64,000 nt of DNA from Deinococcus aerius (GTDB lineage: Bacteria; Deinococcota; Deinococci; Deinococcales; Deinococcaceae), in NCBI RefSeq assembly GCF_002897375.1, contig NZ_BFAG01000002.1, positions 246,501 through 310,500 on the forward strand, read 5' to 3'. The translations under genes were made by a program, and so were the position numbers. Under the pieces are notes generated by a model. The model saw nothing but the letters and a program-made list of their open reading frames with translations, did no database searches and was not told where the DNA came from. Within the stretch, counting starts at the first letter, position 1; each line of letters begins with the position of its first letter. This document shows, piece by piece, positions 62,999 to 64,000 of the stretch.

Positions 62999-64000
62999 AC
63001 GTACGTGTCGCGCAGACGGCGCAGGAACGCCCGAAGGTCATCCGCGTGGTCGAGACGGAAGAACACCTCGCCCGTGAAGAACACGGACGACCGGCGCGCC
63101 GACAGGCGGTCGCCCGGCTTGTACCGCATGGACACCGCGTAAACGCCGTCGAGCCGCGTCAACGCGTCGGCCGAGCTCAGGCGGGTGATCGTGCCGCCCT
63201 TCGCGGGGAGGCCGCACAGCCCGTAGACCTTGCCGGGGTGGCGGGGCCGGGCGCCGTCCACTTCGGGCGGCAGCCGAAGCGCGGCCGCCACGTGCTCCCT
63301 CCACAGGTCGACCCCGTACATGTGGCGCAGCGAGGTGGTGATGCCGCCGCCGCCCGGCCGGCAGGCGACCTCCCCGACCACGAAGCCCTCGGCCGTGTGC
63401 AGGACTTCGAGGTGCGTCACCCCGTCGTCGAGCCCCAGGGCCGCCACCACCCGGGCGTGAAGGTCGACCAGCGCCTGGGCTGTCGGGTCGTCGGGCGACA
63501 GGTGCACGCTGCCGTGAAAGTCGCCCACCACGGTCAGAGGGGGCGCGAAGTACCGCGAGGCACTGGCGAAAAGCACTCGCCCACCCCGGACCACGCCGTC
63601 GCAGTGAAACTCGTCGATGACGTCGGCGAAGCGCTCCACGATCAGCGGCAGCCGGCGACCGCGCAGGCCGTCGAACACGCCCGCGCGGTCAAGCACTTGG
63701 GCGTGCGACGGCGAGTGGATGGCGATGGTGTCCTCGCTGCCAGCGCCGAACGCGGGCTTCACGATTACCGGCCAGCCCAGGTGTTCGCCGCGCGCTGGCA
63801 GGTCGTCCAAAGAGGCGGCCGGCTCAAAGGCCATCACGGGCACGTGAGGGGCCAGGGCCCGCTTCATGGCGACCTTGTTGGAGAAGATCAGGGCCTGGTC
63901 GTACTTCATTCCGGGCAGGCCGAAGTACGAGCGCAAGAACGCTGCGGTCGGCACCGCGCGCTCGGTCATGGCCACCACGTCCGTCACGCCCCCAGGCCCC
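62950..64000 (-). CDS. Second ATP-grasp ligase (5' end beyond the window)
   Basis: At least 350 residues are visible; the frame is open to the edge and the N-terminal preATP domain is cut off. MKYDQALIFSNKVAMKRAL is the linker into the fold. GWPVIVKPAFGAGSEDTIAIHS has the ATP-binding Lys. LPLIVERFADVIDEFHCDGVVRGG and GVTHLEVLHTAEGFVVGEVACRPGGGGITTSL have the Mg-binding Glu and the Arg-Pro-Gly-Gly-Gly loop. KVYGLCGLPAKGGTITRLS is the extra C-terminal domain found in carbamoyl-phosphate/peptide ligase types. It resembles the ATP-grasp at 60645 in order of motifs. Confidence 0.8.
   Translation of the reverse strand, partial: GPGGVTDVVAMTERAVPTAAFLRSYFGLPGMKYDQALIFSNKVAMKRALAPHVPVMAFEPAASLDDLPARGEHLGWPVIVKPAFGAGSEDTIAIHSPSHAQVLDRAGVFDGLRGRRLPLIVERFADVIDEFHCDGVVRGGRVLFASASRYFAPPLTVVGDFHGSVHLSPDDPTAQALVDLHARVVAALGLDDGVTHLEVLHTAEGFVVGEVACRPGGGGITTSLRHMYGVDLWREHVAAALRLPPEVDGARPRHPGKVYGLCGLPAKGGTITRLSSADALTRLDGVYAVSMRYKPGDRLSARRSSVFFTGEVFFRLDHADDLRAFLRRLRDTYVCETDASVQAQGAGTC

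Overview
The window looks like part of a megaplasmid or plasmid-like replicon from Deinococcus or a close relative. Reasons: very high GC; many genes whose -10 box (TANNNT) lies only 5-8 nt before the start codon (leaderless mRNAs, common in Deinococcus); a CsoR whose metal ligands read Cys-His-His as in Thermus; a dense load of metal-resistance genes; and a ParA/ParB partition locus. No replication initiator, rRNA, tRNA or CRISPR array was recognised.

Layout. (1) 1-9.9 kb is a copper block. A DUF326 Cys-rich copper-binding protein is divergent from an unusual CPD-type P-ATPase with a His-rich N-terminus. It is followed by a GNAT acetyltransferase, a TauE/SafE permease, and a csoR-copZ operon divergent from copA with a G/C-tract CsoR operator at each promoter. 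Two LysE/RhtB exporter fragments flank the block. (2) 10-20.5 kb holds a frameshifted AMIN/amidase cell-wall gene, a 1,197-aa lipoprotein (two NPCBM domains plus a sorbosone-dehydrogenase-like propeller), a DUF1345 membrane protein, a Na/Ca-exchanger-family antiporter, a dead CsoR/FrmR-type regulator, a TlpA-type thioredoxin and a SMI1/KNR4 protein. (3) 20.7-31.8 kb is a Zn/Cd/Pb-type block. One leftward operon runs P-ATPase, CDF transporter, glutaredoxin-like protein, CadC-like ArsR repressor, UppP phosphatase, signal peptidase II, CYP152-like P450, methyltransferase. It recalls the pbrABC lead-resistance logic. Apolipoprotein N-acyltransferase (lnt) is divergent from it. A 16-bp inverted repeat CTGTA-N6-TACAG recurs five times across regions 2 and 3 and sits exactly between -35 and -10 in the best copies.

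(4) 32-47 kb is plasmid core and DNA-processing DNA, all leftward: a 2,085-aa methyltransferase-helicase fusion interrupted in its DEAH box by an intein, a VWA/HEGGH protein with a MoxR-like AAA ATPase, two ParB-like proteins, and a ParA carrying an N-terminal Phd/YefM-like antitoxin domain, with palindromic parS-like sites between them. The intein contains a complete Vsr/EDxHD-type endonuclease gene in a different reading frame with its own ATG and ribosome-binding site. This is the most striking feature of the window. (5) 47.2-51.9 kb is a lower-GC island with a four-gene operon (exported four-Cys peptide, thioredoxin, TPR protein, coiled-coil protein), a possible DUF4388-type protein and a lipoprotein. 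(6) 51.9-60.5 kb has an IS4-family element killed by a stop codon, a RibD/DHFR-like reductase, small membrane proteins, a Mu Gam-like protein, two broken plasmid genes and a PcfJ-like protein. (7) 60.6-64 kb has two ATP-grasp ligases flanking a phosphonoacetate-hydrolase-like enzyme, probably a small-molecule pathway running off the right edge.

Several genes are broken by single-base indels, some in G/C runs (11.1, 16.19 and 56.2 kb), or by single stop codons (18.75, 52.16 and 56.9 kb). This suggests either ongoing decay or homopolymer sequencing error for the indels. Start codons, family names and regulatory sites were judged by eye from motifs.
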